Shown here: positions 1 to 8,347 of the stretch, in pieces
Numbering within the stretch: position 1 is the stretch's first letter
Layout of the letters: every line of letters begins with the position of its first letter
Assembly: GCF_001423745.1 (NCBI RefSeq)
Contig: NZ_LMPC01000007.1
Span: forward strand, 1-64,000
Direction of reading: 5' to 3'
DNA from: Arthrobacter sp. Leaf337
GTDB taxonomy: Bacteria; Actinomycetota; Actinomycetes; Actinomycetales; Micrococcaceae
DNA: 64,000 nucleotides
Notes under the pieces: model-generated
The model's database searches: none
Seen by the model: only the letters and a program-made list of their open reading frames with translations
What the model was told of the DNA's origin: nothing
Translations under genes and position numbers: made by a program

Positions 1-60
1 TCTACAAAGCTCAAGGGTCTGAGTCCGGTGCAATACCGTGCCCAGACCCGTGCGGCCTAG
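1..60 (+). CDS. IS3-family transposase OrfB, C-terminal fragment
   Basis: The first 19 codons, ending in TAG at 58-60, read as the tail of an IS3-family integrase-type transposase: a LKGLSPVQYR motif typical of the OrfB C-terminus, then a short basic end. The rest of the gene lies left of the window, so intactness cannot be judged. An IS-type terminal repeat follows 14 nt downstream, as expected at the right end of such an element. Confidence 0.75.
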   Translation, partial: STKLKGLSPVQYRAQTRAA

Positions 61-74
61 AATCCCATTTAGCC

Positions 75-99
75 AGTCCAACTATCGGGGACCACTTCA
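75..99. mobile_element. Right terminal inverted repeat of an IS3-family element
   Basis: The stretch AGTCCAACTATCGGGGACCA, continuing to CTTCA, looks like the terminal repeat of IS3/IS150-group elements (reverse complement begins TGAAGTGGTCCCCGATAG). It lies just after the transposase stop. The partner repeat and any target duplication are outside the window or unrecognised. Confidence 0.65.
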
Positions 100-105
100 T
101 TCTTC

Positions 106-155
106 AGGAAAGTGAGAGAGCGTTTGTAGTTAAGCGGCAGGAAGTGAGAGAGCGT
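106..155. repeat. Short direct repeat next to the IS end
   Basis: The 17-nt motif AGGAAGTGAGAGAGCGT occurs at 139-155, and a copy with one extra A lies at 106-123. Both fall between the IS end and the stop codon of the response regulator. Function unknown; it may be a remnant of another insertion or a terminator-proximal repeat. Confidence 0.5.
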
Positions 156-165
156 CCGGGGTGGG

Positions 166-852
166 TTAGAGGAGGCGGCGTTCAGCCGCCCACTTGGTCA
201 GTTCGTGGCGGCTGGACAACTGCAGTTTCCGCAGCACGGCGGAGACGTGGGTCTCCACTGTCTTGATGGAGATGAAGAGCTCCTTGGCCACTTCCTTGTA
301 GCTGTAGCCCCGCGCGATGAGCCGCATGACCTCCAGTTCGCGGGCGGAGAGGCGGTCGAGTTCGTCGTCTGCGATATCCGCCGGGGCCGTGCCGAACGCG
401 TCGAGCACGAACCCCGCCAGCCGTGGCGAAAAGACGGCGTCCCCGCCGGCGACACGGAGGACGGCGTCGGTGATTTCCGTGCCGGAGATGCTTTTGGTCA
501 CATAGCCCCGGGCTCCGGCCCGGATGACCGAAACGACATCTTCCGCGGCGTCCGAGACACTCAGGGCCAGGAACCGGGTGCTGCCGAGCAGTGCGGCCGA
601 TCCGGCAATCACTTCGCGCCCGCCGCCGCCCAGCCCACCCGGCAGGTGGACATCCAGCAACACCACTTCGGGCCTGGCCTGCGCGATCACGGCGATGGCC
701 TGCTCGACTGTTCCGGCCTCCCCCACCACGGTGACCCGGGTGTCCAGGTCCGCTTTGAGCCCGGACCGAAAAATGGCGTGGTCGTCCACGATGACCACGC
801 GGATAGCTGGAACACCTCCTGCATGCGCGCCTGCTGTGTCGATGTTGCTCAC
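166..852 (-). CDS. LuxR/NarL-family response regulator of the PspC locus
   Basis: A 228-aa two-component regulator. The N-terminal receiver domain (about 17-135) has the acidic pair D23-D24 and phospho-acceptor D67 in VVLLDVHLPG. The C-terminal GerE/LuxR helix-turn-helix (about 165-228) contains SARELEVMRLIARGYSYKEV. The start overlaps the stop of the upstream kinase by 4 nt, so the two are translationally coupled and form a cognate pair. The kinase carries a PspC domain, so the system probably senses envelope stress. Its target is likely the divergent PspC operon starting at 2464 (inference). Confidence 0.93.
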   Translation of the reverse strand: MSNIDTAGAHAGGVPAIRVVIVDDHAIFRSGLKADLDTRVTVVGEAGTVEQAIAVIAQARPEVVLLDVHLPGGLGGGGREVIAGSAALLGSTRFLALSVSDAAEDVVSVIRAGARGYVTKSISGTEITDAVLRVAGGDAVFSPRLAGFVLDAFGTAPADIADDELDRLSARELEVMRLIARGYSYKEVAKELFISIKTVETHVSAVLRKLQLSSRHELTKWAAERRLL

Positions 853-2339
853 GACTTTCCCTCTCCGTTGTCCGCGGCGTCGGAAGGAAGCCTGAGCCGC
901 ACTTCCGTGCCGTCCGCGCTGCTGCTGATGACGGCGGTCCCGCCGTGGCGGTTCATCCGTCCGACAATCGATTCCCTGACCCCCATGCGGTCGGCCGGAA
1001 CCGACTGCGGGTCAAAACCGGGTCCGCGGTCCTTCACATAAACTTCCGCGCCGCCGTCGGCCACCTCGAGATAGACCGATACGGTGCCGCCGCCGTGGCG
1101 GGACGCGTTCACCATGGCCTCCCGGCTGGCCTGCACGAGGGCTTCGTGCCGGGCGGTCATGGCGGTGTCTCCCACACTGACCACGTCCACGGCATGACCC
1201 AGGGAGTCCTCAACTTCCGCCGCAGCTGCCTTGATACGCTCGGAGAGCTGCCCTGCATCCTTGTCGGGGTCGCGGTAGAGCCAGCCCCGCAGCTCCCGCT
1301 CCTGGGCGCGTGCCAGACGAACGACGTCGTTCTCGTTGCCTGCCCGGCGCTGGATCAGCGCGAGCGTCTGCAGCACGGAATCGTGCAGGTGGGCGGCAAT
1401 CTCCGCACGCTCCGTGGCCCGGACGCGGCCGGAGCGCTCCGCTTCCAGGTCCCGCCAGAATTTCAGTCCCCACGGGAGCAGCACCAGGGCCACGCCGCCA
1501 AGTACGGCCACAGAAGCAAGGAGCGCCAGCCAGGTCTGCTCCCAGGAGCCGGAGCCGGACACCATCACCAGCACACCGGCCACCACCAGGGCGAGACCGG
1601 CGGCGAGCCTGGCCCAGCCGCCGGCCTGGTCCGCCTTGGTCTTGTCGAGGAGGCCGGCCCGGCGGGTTTCATCCAGCTGCATCCAGGCGATCGCCGCCCC
1701 GCCAAGGATCGCTGCGGCCGGGATCAGCGTCCCCAGCGGAACGTCGACGCCCAGCATGCGTGCGGTCAAGATTCCGCCTGCCAGCAGGAGCCCGGCACCC
1801 AGCAATATTTCCTTGCCGTACGGCATGCTCCGGACGCGGAACCACGGGGCGCCCGCACCCGGTCCGCCGGAGGTCCCGCCGTCGGGGCCGCTGTCGGTAC
1901 CGCCGGAAACCGAGGCACCCGGGCCACCCGTGGTGGCGCCGGTGGCCGCTGAAATGAAACCGCCCGCAACGCCGGGCGGCACGCCCGGAAACGGAGCGTC
2001 GGTGTAGGCGGCTGCGCCAGGGAAGGTGGCCGCGGCGGGTACTGTCCCGGACATGAAGTCCGGCGGCACCGGCAGCGGCCCCGGGGCGCTGACGGCCGGG
2101 GCAATGGGCGAGGCCGGACGGCGTGCGTTCCGCTTGGCGTTCTCGTCCGCAGTAGGAACCATGATCCAGAGCCACGCGTAGAAGGCCAGCCCTGCTCCGC
2201 CTGCGAGCGCGGCCACCACCATGCCGATCCGGACCATCCGCACCGGCCAGCCCAGGTGGGCGGCCAGGCCCGCGCAGACTCCTGCGATCACGCGGTCGCT
2301 GCTGCGGACCAGCGGGGGGCGGGTCATGGCGGTTGTCAT
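849..2339 (-). CDS. PspC-domain sensor histidine kinase
   Basis: A 496-aa membrane kinase. Residues about 5-60 form a PspC domain (RSSDRVIAGVCAGLAAHLG, then a hydrophobic segment). A Gly/Pro-rich linker, four or so membrane segments (about 175-300), a HisKA_3-type dimerisation box (EIAAHLHDSVLQTL, phospho-His in HLHDS) and a HATPase domain (VKDRGPGFD, GVRESIVGRM) follow. It is coupled by a 4-nt overlap to the LuxR-type regulator and divergent from a second PspC gene. This PspC-kinase architecture is known from actinobacteria; the signal is probably membrane disturbance (inference). Confidence 0.93.
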   Translation of the reverse strand: MTTAMTRPPLVRSSDRVIAGVCAGLAAHLGWPVRMVRIGMVVAALAGGAGLAFYAWLWIMVPTADENAKRNARRPASPIAPAVSAPGPLPVPPDFMSGTVPAAATFPGAAAYTDAPFPGVPPGVAGGFISAATGATTGGPGASVSGGTDSGPDGGTSGGPGAGAPWFRVRSMPYGKEILLGAGLLLAGGILTARMLGVDVPLGTLIPAAAILGGAAIAWMQLDETRRAGLLDKTKADQAGGWARLAAGLALVVAGVLVMVSGSGSWEQTWLALLASVAVLGGVALVLLPWGLKFWRDLEAERSGRVRATERAEIAAHLHDSVLQTLALIQRRAGNENDVVRLARAQERELRGWLYRDPDKDAGQLSERIKAAAAEVEDSLGHAVDVVSVGDTAMTARHEALVQASREAMVNASRHGGGTVSVYLEVADGGAEVYVKDRGPGFDPQSVPADRMGVRESIVGRMNRHGGTAVISSSADGTEVRLRLPSDAADNGEGKS

Positions 2340-2463
2340 GTGTCAATCCAAACATGGATCAGGGTTCCGCACGCCCGATTCCGCAAGGAACCGGGGGTCA
2401 CTCAGGGGCGGCTCAGGGTGTTCCCCAATAGAGCGCGGCGGCCGCGGACGGCAGGATCGAAGT

Positions 2464-4137
2464 ATGAACTCGCACAATGCATACCCCGATGAAGATCCGC
2501 TGCCGTCCGGCCGTCCCGAGTCCGGGTCCGGTTCCGGTTCCGGCTCCACCGCCTCAACGGAAGGCACTTCCGACGACGGCGCCGGCTCAGTCCCTGCCTC
2601 AGCCGGGCACGCATCCGGCACAGGCTCCGGCTCTGATTCCGGCTCAACGCCCGGCACAGGCTCCGGCTCTGATTCCGGCTCCATGCCCGGAGCTGAATTC
2701 CCCGGCGGCCCACCGCCGCTCTATCCGAACGCACAGCTCCCCGGCGCTGAATTCCCCGGCGGCCCGACCCCCGGCACACACTCGGCGGATACCCGGTACG
2801 CCTACCCGCAGTCCCAGCCCCAGAACTTCTTCAACTGGGTCCGGAGCCACGGCATTCAGCGCGGACAGGACCGCTGGATCGGCGGCGTCGCCAGCGGCAT
2901 CGCGCACCGGCTGGGCGTCGACCCGCTGATCGTGCGCGGCGTCTTCATCGTCCTGTCGATTTTCGCCGGCATCGGCGTGCTGCTTTACGGCATCGCTTGG
3001 GCACTGCTGCCGGAGCCCGACGGCCGCATCCATGTGCAGGAAGCCGGCGCCGGACGCTGGACCACCGGCATGACCGGAGCCCTCATCACCACGGTGATCG
3101 GTTTTCCCAGCCTGGGAAGCGGCTTCTGGGGCTGGGAGCGGAACGGGTTCGGCGGCTTCTTCTGGACGGTCTTCTGGATAGCAGGCGCCGTCTACCTCAT
3201 CTACTACCTCTCGCAGCGCGACAAAGCCTCGAACGGAGCACCCCCCATGAACACCAGCACAGATGCGGGCTCCGCTGCCGGCGGAACCTTCGCAGCGACG
3301 TCGCCGGCTGGAACCTCGTCCCCGGCCTCCGGCGCCTCCTATGAGCCCGGCTCCTACACCGGCGCGCCATACTCCGGCGGCTCCTACTCCGGCGCTCCGT
3401 ACACCAGCGGCCCGTACGACGGCGGCGCTCCCGGCTCGGGCGGCTACGGCCCCACCCCGCCTTACGGCGGAGGCTACGGCGGACCGTCCACGCCCGCTCC
3501 CAAGGCTCCCAACGTTGGCCCCGGCGCCCCCGCCGTCGCGGTGACGGCAGGCATGGCCCTGCTGGTGGGCGGCGGAATCAAGGCACTTGAAGCCCTCAAC
3601 GTCATAAATCTGGGTGACGCCACGAACGCAGTGGTGTGGGCCAGCGGCGCCGCCGTCCTGGGCCTTGGCATCCTGATCGCCGGCCTCAGGGGCAGGACCT
3701 CCGGAATCCTCGGGTTCTTTGCGGTGGTGGCGCTCATCATCGGCGGCATCTTCAATGTGGTGCCCAACGGCGACCGTTTCCGCTTCCAGGACGCCAACTG
3801 GAACCCGGCCAGCATCGAACAGGCACGGGAAGGGTTCAACATCACGGGAGGCAGCGGAACCGCTGACCTGACGCGGCTGAACCTCACGCCGCCGCTGGGC
3901 ACCGACGTCGTGATTCCCATGGACGTCACGGCCAGCAACCTGACCGTCGTCATTCCGGACACGGTTCCCGTGGAGATCCGGGCGGACATGACCCTGGGCA
4001 ACCTCAACGAGGGTTCACAGAACCACGGCGGCATGACGTCGCAGCAAAGCAACTACAACACCGACAAGCCCGGGGCCGCGCTCATCCTCAAGATCGACGG
4101 CACCATGAGCAACATCACCATCCAGGAAGGAAACTGA
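2464..4137 (+). CDS. PspC domain protein with C-terminal ToastRack-like beta domain
   Basis: A 557-aa protein. The first 120 residues are a low-complexity Gly/Ser/Pro tail. Then comes a PspC domain (RGQDRWIGGVASGIAHRLG, followed by membrane helices with LYGIAWALLPEPDG), a second Tyr/Gly/Ser-rich stretch, three membrane segments (about 355-435), and a hydrophilic beta-rich C-terminus with repeating hydrophobic strands such as SNLTVVIPDTVPVEIRADM. That end resembles the ToastRack/LiaF-type domains found with PspC. I chose ATG 2464 because the upstream in-frame stretch overlaps the divergent kinase. It leads an operon of three membrane proteins. Confidence 0.85.
   Translation: MNSHNAYPDEDPLPSGRPESGSGSGSGSTASTEGTSDDGAGSVPASAGHASGTGSGSDSGSTPGTGSGSDSGSMPGAEFPGGPPPLYPNAQLPGAEFPGGPTPGTHSADTRYAYPQSQPQNFFNWVRSHGIQRGQDRWIGGVASGIAHRLGVDPLIVRGVFIVLSIFAGIGVLLYGIAWALLPEPDGRIHVQEAGAGRWTTGMTGALITTVIGFPSLGSGFWGWERNGFGGFFWTVFWIAGAVYLIYYLSQRDKASNGAPPMNTSTDAGSAAGGTFAATSPAGTSSPASGASYEPGSYTGAPYSGGSYSGAPYTSGPYDGGAPGSGGYGPTPPYGGGYGGPSTPAPKAPNVGPGAPAVAVTAGMALLVGGGIKALEALNVINLGDATNAVVWASGAAVLGLGILIAGLRGRTSGILGFFAVVALIIGGIFNVVPNGDRFRFQDANWNPASIEQAREGFNITGGSGTADLTRLNLTPPLGTDVVIPMDVTASNLTVVIPDTVPVEIRADMTLGNLNEGSQNHGGMTSQQSNYNTDKPGAALILKIDGTMSNITIQEGN
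2615..2681 (+). repeat. Tandem direct repeat inside the PspC gene
   Basis: A 31-nt unit starting CCGGCACAGGCTCCGGCT is present at 2615-2645 and again at 2651-2681 (36-nt period). It encodes repeated Gly-Ser-Asp-Ser-Gly blocks. A second 20-nt repeat, GCTGAATTCCCCGGCGGCCC, lies at 2692-2711 and 2746-2765. These make the disordered N-terminus liable to length change by slippage. Confidence 0.8.
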
Positions 4138-4138
4138 C

Positions 4139-4426
4139 ATGAGCAGTTACGAACCTGCCCCGGACACAGCCTCCCCTGCGGAAGCGTCACGAGGCACCGG
4201 AGCGCGGCACGGCGGACCATCGCCGGCACGGGTGGGCACCATGGTCTGGGGCCTCATCGTCCTCGCGCTGGCTGCCTTGATCATCATCGGCCAGCTCGGG
4301 ATCGTGGCCCTGAACGGAACCTACGTACTCATCGGCCTGATGATCGGTGCCGGCGCCGCCCTGGTGGTGGGCGGGCTCCTCTCAGCCCGCGGACGTGACA
4401 AAGAAACCACAACAGGGAAGTCTTGA
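4139..4426 (+). CDS. Small membrane protein of the PspC operon
   Basis: A 95-aa protein with a hydrophilic N-terminus (about 1-35) and two membrane helices (about 37-57 and 62-80), ending in charged residues. It starts 1 nt after the previous stop with an AAGGAA ribosome site, and lies 3 nt before the next gene, so it is clearly in the same transcript. No domain recognised; a membrane partner of the neighbouring PspC proteins is a fair guess. Confidence 0.75.
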   Translation: MSSYEPAPDTASPAEASRGTGARHGGPSPARVGTMVWGLIVLALAALIIIGQLGIVALNGTYVLIGLMIGAGAALVVGGLLSARGRDKETTTGKS

Positions 4427-4429
4427 AGC

Positions 4430-4681
4430 ATGGATAAGTTCTTCAGCATCGTCAGGGGCTTCGGCCTGAAGCGCGGACCGCAGCGGTGGCTGGGCGGAGT
4501 GTGCGGAGGGATCGCCGCGAAGCTCAACGTGGACGTTGCCTTCGTCCGGATCGCGTTCCTGCTCCTCAGCCTCCTGCCCGGTCCGGCGTTCGTGTTCTAC
4601 CTCGCAGCGTGGCTCATCCTCCCGGACCAGCGAAACGCCATCATCCTCCAGTCCTTCCTGGACAAGCGATCGATCAACTGA
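4430..4681 (+). CDS. Small stand-alone PspC domain protein
   Basis: An 83-aa PspC protein: basic amphipathic start (FGLKRGPQRWLGGVCGGIAAK), then one long hydrophobic segment ending in AAWLILPDQ, the classic PspC pattern. It is the third PspC domain in the locus after the kinase and the 557-aa protein. It is last in the operon and followed by a strong terminator. Confidence 0.92.
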   Translation: MDKFFSIVRGFGLKRGPQRWLGGVCGGIAAKLNVDVAFVRIAFLLLSLLPGPAFVFYLAAWLILPDQRNAIILQSFLDKRSIN

Positions 4682-4696
4682 TCTGACCCAGCGGTC

Positions 4697-4733
4697 AAAG
4701 GACCCCCGTTCCCTCCGGATCGGGGGTCCTTTT
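4697..4733 (+). terminator. Rho-independent terminator of the PspC operon
   Basis: Stem AAAGGACCCCCG (4697-4708) pairs with CGGGGGTCCTTTT (4721-4733) around a 12-nt loop, ending in a T run. Confidence 0.88.
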
Positions 4734-4766
4734 GTTCGCCATGCAGCAAGGGCCTTTGTAACCAGT

Positions 4767-4797
4767 TTGTGTCGTAACCCACACTCACCACTAGAAT
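4767..4797 (+). promoter_or_regulatory. Putative pfkA promoter
   Basis: A TTGTGT box at 4767-4772 and TAGAAT at 4792-4797 are separated by 19 nt. Transcription from here would give a leader of about 55 nt before ATG 4859. Confidence 0.45.
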
Positions 4798-4858
4798 CTA
4801 GGTGAGCTCAGCGTGGCGCTCTGCCTGTACACCCTCTCACCAGGATTTGAGCCGAGAC

Positions 4859-5884
4859 ATGAAAATTGGAATTCTCACCAGCGGTGGCGACTGCCCCGGA
4901 CTGAACGCCGTGATCCGTGGCGCCGTCCTCAAGGGAATCGCCATCCACGGCCACGAATTCGTGGGATTCCTCGACGGCTGGCGCGGCGTCGTCGAAGGCG
5001 ACATCATCCCCATCCCCCGCACCATGGTCCGCGGCATCGCCAAGCAGGGCGGCACCATCCTCGGCACGTCACGGACCAACCCGTTCGAAAACGGCGGCGG
5101 ACCCGAGGTCATCAAGGGCCACATGGACCGGCTCGGCATCGACGCCATCATCGCCATCGGCGGCGAAGGGACACTGGCCGCAGCCAAGCGGCTGACCGAT
5201 GCCGGCCTGAAGATCGTGGGTGTTCCCAAGACCGTGGACAACGACCTCGACGCCACGGACTACACGTTCGGCTTCGACACCGCCGTCCAGATTGCCACCG
5301 AGGCCATCGACCGCCTCCGCACCACGGGTGAATCGCACCACCGCTGCATGATCGCCGAGGTCATGGGCCGCCACGTGGGCTGGATCGCCCTGCACGCCGG
5401 CATGGCCTCTGGCGCCCACGCGATCCTCATTCCGGAGCAGAAAGCCTCCATGGACCAGATCACCGAGTGGGTGCAGGAGGCCCACGCCCGCGGCCGCGCG
5501 CCGCTGGTGGTGGTGGCCGAAGGCTTCGTCCCGGAAGGCCAGGAAGCTCCGCACTCCGAGCGCGGACTGGATACCTTCGGCCGCCCCCGCCTGGGCGGCA
5601 TCGCCGAGATGCTGGCACCCGAGCTCGAAGCCCGGACCGGCATCGAAACCCGCGCCACCGTCCTGGGCCACATCCAGCGCGGCGGCGTCCCCTCCGCGTT
5701 CGACCGGGTCCTGGCCACGCGCCTGGGCATGGCCGCCATCGACTCCGTGGTGGACCACCGCTGGGGCACCATGGTGTCGCTGAACGGCACAGACATTGTC
5801 CATGTCGGCTTCGACGCAGCCCTGGGCAACCTCAAGCGCGTCCCGCAGGACCGATACGACGAAGCCGCCGTCCTCTTCGGATAG
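4859..5884 (+). CDS. pfkA: 6-phosphofructokinase (probably ATP-dependent)
   Basis: A 341-aa phosphofructokinase catalysing fructose-6-phosphate to fructose-1,6-bisphosphate in glycolysis. It opens with KIGILTSGGDCPGLNAVIRG (phosphoryl-donor loop); GGEGTLAAA and PKTVDNDLDATDYTFGFDTA (catalytic Asp in DND) follow. In this family the residue after the acidic position of GGDG/GGDD helps set the donor: Gly, as here, goes with ATP, Asp with pyrophosphate. Lys in PKTVDND is the form seen in actinobacterial group III enzymes. The length equals the Streptomyces enzymes. ATG 4859 is chosen because the conserved N-terminus begins there. Confidence 0.93.
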   Translation: MKIGILTSGGDCPGLNAVIRGAVLKGIAIHGHEFVGFLDGWRGVVEGDIIPIPRTMVRGIAKQGGTILGTSRTNPFENGGGPEVIKGHMDRLGIDAIIAIGGEGTLAAAKRLTDAGLKIVGVPKTVDNDLDATDYTFGFDTAVQIATEAIDRLRTTGESHHRCMIAEVMGRHVGWIALHAGMASGAHAILIPEQKASMDQITEWVQEAHARGRAPLVVVAEGFVPEGQEAPHSERGLDTFGRPRLGGIAEMLAPELEARTGIETRATVLGHIQRGGVPSAFDRVLATRLGMAAIDSVVDHRWGTMVSLNGTDIVHVGFDAALGNLKRVPQDRYDEAAVLFG

Positions 5885-5928
5885 GCCGGGTTTAGGCCGG
5901 CTTCGCAAAGGCAGAGCAGGCGCGCCAC

Positions 5929-5971
5929 GTTGGGGCCCCTCCGGCACGGGGCCCCAACTGTCCGTCCGCGC
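5929..5971. repeat. Intergenic palindrome, family B (decayed left arm)
   Basis: GTTGGGGCCCC (5929-5939) pairs with GGGGCCCCAAC (5948-5958). The right flank TGTCCGTCCGCGC matches the right arm of the long palindrome at 47248-47304 with one difference, but the left flank no longer pairs. It lies just after pfkA and may terminate its transcript. Confidence 0.7.
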
Positions 5972-5985
5972 TTCCCTTCGCTGGG

Positions 5986-5991
5986 TAGGGT
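5986..5991 (+). promoter_or_regulatory. Leaderless-type -10 box
   Basis: TAGGGT lies 6 nt before ATG 5998, so transcription would begin at or next to the start codon. Confidence 0.5.
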
Positions 5992-5997
5992 TGAGGC

Positions 5998-6756
5998 ATG
6001 AATCTCGACCCCGGCTCCGCAGACATCATCCAGCTGGCCTGGGCCCGCCACTTGGGCCTTGACGACGGAGCCTTTGCCGCGGTGCGGAAGCTCGACGCCG
6101 ATGCGGTCGTTTCCGGGGCCGTCCAGCTTGCCGCGGACACACGGATCACCCGGGCGGACGAGTCACGGAAATCAGTGGATTTTGTGCGTTTGTTCGGCGC
6201 CTCGGCCCTCGTGGGACCCCAGTGGGCGCTCGACGCCGCGGCGGGCATTCCCGATGAGGAACTCGCCCAGCACGTGACGCTCCTGACCATCACCCGGCAG
6301 CACGGCGGCCACGGCAAGGGCGCGGCCGCCCTCTTTTTCGCCGATGACCTCCCCCTGCGCCAGCCGGCCGAAGAGCTGACCGTCTCGCACGGGAATCCCG
6401 AGGCCATTGAGCTGGAAGGCCTCTGCCCGCCCGACGACGTCAACGAGGTGGGGCTATCCGATCTCGAACACCGGTTTACCATCCTGCGTGATGACAACGG
6501 CCGCAAGGTTCCTGTGGCCTGCGGCGCCTACTCCGAGTGGGAAGGGATCCTGGCCCAAATGGGCGTTCTCGTGGACCCTGACTGGCGGCGCCGTGGACTG
6601 GGTTCGCTGGCGGCGTCCATCGCTGCCCACGAGGCACTCGCGGCGGGACTCACCCTGCAGTGGCGTTCGGACGTCAGCAACAAGGGCGCCCTGGCGATCG
6701 CCCGCAGCCTCGGATTCTCGACCGGCGGCATCCACACCAGCGTCCTGCTGGGCTGA
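5998..6756 (+). CDS. GNAT-family acetyltransferase
   Basis: A 252-aa protein whose C-terminal half (about 130-250) is a GNAT fold: a central strand with GVLVDPDWRRRGLGSLAASIAA, the acetyl-CoA loop (R-R-x-G-L-G), then SNKGALAIARSLGFS near the end. The N-terminal half is a less conserved substrate domain. No nearby gene hints at the acceptor. It converges with the exporter gene 7 nt downstream. Confidence 0.85.
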   Translation: MNLDPGSADIIQLAWARHLGLDDGAFAAVRKLDADAVVSGAVQLAADTRITRADESRKSVDFVRLFGASALVGPQWALDAAAGIPDEELAQHVTLLTITRQHGGHGKGAAALFFADDLPLRQPAEELTVSHGNPEAIELEGLCPPDDVNEVGLSDLEHRFTILRDDNGRKVPVACGAYSEWEGILAQMGVLVDPDWRRRGLGSLAASIAAHEALAAGLTLQWRSDVSNKGALAIARSLGFSTGGIHTSVLLG

Positions 6757-6762
6757 CCAGGG

Positions 6763-8313
6763 TCAGCGCGACGTGGTGTCCGCGGCTCCGGCCCCGTTCG
6801 CGGCTCCAGCCCCTGCTCCGGCGTCGCTGGAGGCAGGCACGCTGACGGCGCCCCAGCCCTGAACCGGCTTGGGCTTGGCGAAAAACAGCGCGACGGCTGC
6901 GCCCAGCAGGATCACGGCCGCCGGCAGCATGATGGACTGGCCCATCGCCGTCGAGAACCCCTCGTGCAGCGCCTCCGGCAGTGAGCCGCCGAAGGCCATG
7001 GGGCTGGCCGCGCCGGAAGCGCCCTGCGCCGCCGGAAGCTCCGCCGCGAGCCTCGACTGGATGAGGACGGCAATGGCGGCGCTACCCAGGACCGCGCCGA
7101 TCTGGCGCGTGGTGTTGTAGACGCCCGAGCCGGCGCCGGCCTGGCGCGGCGGCAGGTTGCGGGTGGCCGTGGAACTCAGCGGCGCCCAGATGCCAGCGTT
7201 CGCGAACCCCAGCACGGCACTGGGCAGGAGGAACAGCCAGATCGGCGTATCCGGGTGCATCAGGGCAGAGTTCCAGAACAGCGCCACCGACATCAGGACC
7301 AGTCCGGCCGCGGTGATGTACTTCGGGTTGACCCGGTCAATGATCTTGCCCACAACCGGCGCAAGGCCGCCCGAAATGAGCGCCATCGGGACCATCATCA
7401 GGGCAGACTGCGTGGGCGTCAGTCCGCGGACGATCTGGTAGTAAAAGATTAGCGGCAGGGTGAACGAGGTGACGGCGAAGCCCACCGTGGTGATCCCAAT
7501 GTTCGCGAGGGAAAAGTTGCGGTCCTTGAACAGCGAGAGCGGAAGGAGCGGCTCGCCTTTGTTGAACCGCTGCCACAACACGAACCCTGCCAGGACGACA
7601 ATTCCGGCGATGATCAGGCTCCACACCGTGATGGGGCCGGTGATCGTTCCCCAGTTGTACGTCTCGCCTTCCTGGATGCCGAAGACGAGCAGGAAGAGCC
7701 CGACGGCGCTGAGCAGCACGCCGGGGATGTCGAACCTATGCGGGTGCGTGGTCAGCGAAGGGACGAAGCGCAGCGCCAGGATGAAGCCGGCGATACCGAC
7801 GGGCACATTGATGAAGAAGATCCATTCCCAGCCGAGCCCGTCCACCAGGACACCACCGAGGATCGGGCCCACCAGGGTGGCCACACCGGCGGTGGCACCC
7901 CAGATGCCCATGGCCGCGCCACGCCTGTCCGGCGGGAAGATCCGGGTGATCACCGCCATGGTCTGGGGCGTCATGATGGCGGCGCCGAAGCCCTGGAGCA
8001 CGCGGGCCAGGATGAGGGTCTGGACATCTCCGGACAGCCCGCACCAGAGGGACGCGAGGGTGAACACCACCAGGCCGGTGAGGTACAGCTTTTTCGGTCC
8101 GAACCGGTCACCCAGCCGGCCGGTGATCAGCAGGGGAACAGCGTAGGCCAGCAGGTAGGCACTGGTCACCCAGATGACGGAATTGATGTCCGCGTTGAGG
8201 CCTTCCATGATCCGCGGGTTGGCCACCGAGACGATGGTGGTGTCGATCAGGATCATAAAGAAGCCGATCACCAGGGACCATAGGGCCGGCCACGGCCTAG
8301 CTACGTTTTCCAT
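6763..8313 (-). CDS. DHA2-family (EmrB/QacA) multidrug MFS exporter
   Basis: A 516-aa proton-driven efflux carrier with about 14 predicted membrane helices. Family marks: MILIDTTIVSVANPRI in helix 1 (acidic residue of DHA2 motif D1), GRLGDRFGPKKLY (motif A loop) and ARVLQGFGAAIMTPQ (motif B). The C-terminal tail is Ala/Gly-rich. It lies 34 nt after the PadR gene on the same strand, a common repressor-pump pair. The substrate is unknown. RBS AAGGA precedes ATG 8313. Confidence 0.93.
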   Translation of the reverse strand: MENVARPWPALWSLVIGFFMILIDTTIVSVANPRIMEGLNADINSVIWVTSAYLLAYAVPLLITGRLGDRFGPKKLYLTGLVVFTLASLWCGLSGDVQTLILARVLQGFGAAIMTPQTMAVITRIFPPDRRGAAMGIWGATAGVATLVGPILGGVLVDGLGWEWIFFINVPVGIAGFILALRFVPSLTTHPHRFDIPGVLLSAVGLFLLVFGIQEGETYNWGTITGPITVWSLIIAGIVVLAGFVLWQRFNKGEPLLPLSLFKDRNFSLANIGITTVGFAVTSFTLPLIFYYQIVRGLTPTQSALMMVPMALISGGLAPVVGKIIDRVNPKYITAAGLVLMSVALFWNSALMHPDTPIWLFLLPSAVLGFANAGIWAPLSSTATRNLPPRQAGAGSGVYNTTRQIGAVLGSAAIAVLIQSRLAAELPAAQGASGAASPMAFGGSLPEALHEGFSTAMGQSIMLPAAVILLGAAVALFFAKPKPVQGWGAVSVPASSDAGAGAGAANGAGAADTTSR

Positions 8314-8347
8314 GTAAATCCTTCAGGTGTGGTTGTGGTGTGTTCCG

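Noticed and set aside
4802..4858. A longer pfkA start at GTG 4802
   Set aside because: The added 19 residues lie outside the conserved N-terminus and overlap the proposed transcription start region.
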